From Halieaceae bacterium (GTDB taxonomy: Bacteria; Pseudomonadota; Gammaproteobacteria; Pseudomonadales; Halieaceae), in the NCBI GenBank assembly GCA_003523185.1, contig DPGN01000046.1, positions 21,279 through 43,163 of the forward strand: DNA of 21,885 nt. The letters run 5' to 3'. The position numbers were made by a program, and so were the translations under genes. Position 1 is the first letter of the stretch. Each line of letters opens with the position of its first letter. The notes beneath the pieces were generated by a model, which was not told the DNA's origin, did no database searches, and saw only the letters and a program-made list of their open reading frames with translations. Of this stretch, positions 21,419 to 21,885 are shown in pieces.

Positions 21419-21885
21419 GATGTCCCGTCCAATAGGGGCAGCAGTGCCTCTCGCAATGCATTTTGCACATCGTCAATCGATCGCGATGCATCAATGATTT
21501 TGAAACGCGAGTCGTACTCAGCGCGGCTCAAGTAGCCCTCTCGGACCCGTTCGAAAAACGCCAACTCCTCTTGTTCGAAACGATCGAGCTCGGCACGCTT
21601 TCGCGCACGCGCCATCCCAAGCTCCGGATCAATATCAAACAACAGGGTGAGATCGGGATGTCTACCGCGTTGAACTAACGCCTCAAGGGCTTCAATCTCT
21701 CCTTGATCAAAGCCCCGACCGAACCCTTGATAGGCATAGGTGGCATCGGTGAAACGATCACATAAGACCCACTTACCGTCGCGGAGTGCGGGTTCGATAA
21801 CTTCGTGCAAGTGTTGCGCACGCGCCGCAAACACCATCAACAGCTCAGTGGTCACCGAAGGCGCGGTGCCTTCCTTCGACAACAG
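21415..21885 (-). CDS. tmk: Thymidylate kinase, N-terminus cut off by the window
   Basis: Tmk phosphorylates dTMP to dTDP. The C-terminal 156 residues are present; about 50 N-terminal residues including the P-loop are outside the window. Visible signatures are LLMVFAARAQHLHEVIEPAL, the DRFTDATYAYQG segment (DRx motif binding dTMP), GRGFDQ, PDLTLLFDIDPELGMARA and the LID-region RAELDRFEQEELAFF. The TTG at 21882 is internal, not a start. It overlaps holB by 4 bp and heads the tmk-holB-pilZ set. Confidence 0.95.
   Translation of the reverse strand: MLSKEGTAPSVTTELLMVFAARAQHLHEVIEPALRDGKWVLCDRFTDATYAYQGFGRGFDQGEIEALEALVQRGRHPDLTLLFDIDPELGMARARKRAELDRFEQEELAFFERVREGYLSRAEYDSRFKIIDASRSIDDVQNALREALLPLLDGTS

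Overview
The window looks like a core chromosomal segment of a gammaproteobacterium. Base composition is near 50% GC. Gene orders such as tig-clpP-clpX-lon-hupB-ppiD and tmk-holB-pilZ, and small lineage markers (DUF2970, DUF1285, NfuA), are those of Pseudomonas-like and marine Gammaproteobacteria. The mix would suit a marine group such as OM60/NOR5 (Halieaceae), but that placement is an inference from gene content only. I see no phage, transposase, integrase, CRISPR array or clear sign of recent transfer.

Layout. Positions 1-5221 (minus) hold a two-gene helicase/nuclease operon, an AddB-like Fe-S nuclease followed by an AddA/UvrD-type helicase that runs off the left edge. Divergent from it, 5340-6416 (plus) is a class I DAHP synthase, which meets nfuA (6413-6988, minus) tail to tail. 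A small DUF2970 membrane protein (7102-7287, plus) meets an unlisted 36-codon membrane ORF (7284-7394, minus) in the same way. That ORF follows etfB-etfA (7430-9108, minus). ETF-ubiquinone oxidoreductase (9288-10937, plus) diverges from etfBA across a repeat-rich 179-bp intergenic region. It ends at a strong terminator shared with the end of a DUF1285 gene.

From 10967 to 19925 (minus) lies the protein-quality-control block. In transcription order it is tRNA-Leu(UAG), trigger factor, clpP, clpX, lon, HU, ppiD and DUF1285. A near-consensus heat-shock (sigma-32) promoter lies directly upstream of lon. HU has its own candidate promoter and a strong terminator. The right edge (20069-21885, minus) is the overlapping set tmk (5' end cut off), holB and pilZ.

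How the genes work together. EtfAB collects electrons from acyl-CoA and related dehydrogenases, and ETF-QO passes them to ubiquinone; NfuA belongs to Fe-S maturation and could serve Fe-S proteins such as ETF-QO and the AddB-like nuclease. Trigger factor, ClpXP, Lon and PpiD cover folding of new chains, regulated degradation and periplasmic folding. The helicase/nuclease pair probably processes DNA double-strand ends.

The window is mostly ordinary housekeeping DNA and I found no clear undescribed multi-gene system. The points most worth a second look are the 36-codon membrane ORF behind etfA, two tandem perfect hairpins inside the DUF2970 gene, the structured etfB/ETF-QO intergenic region, the heat-shock promoter of lon, and the variant AddAB-like complex.
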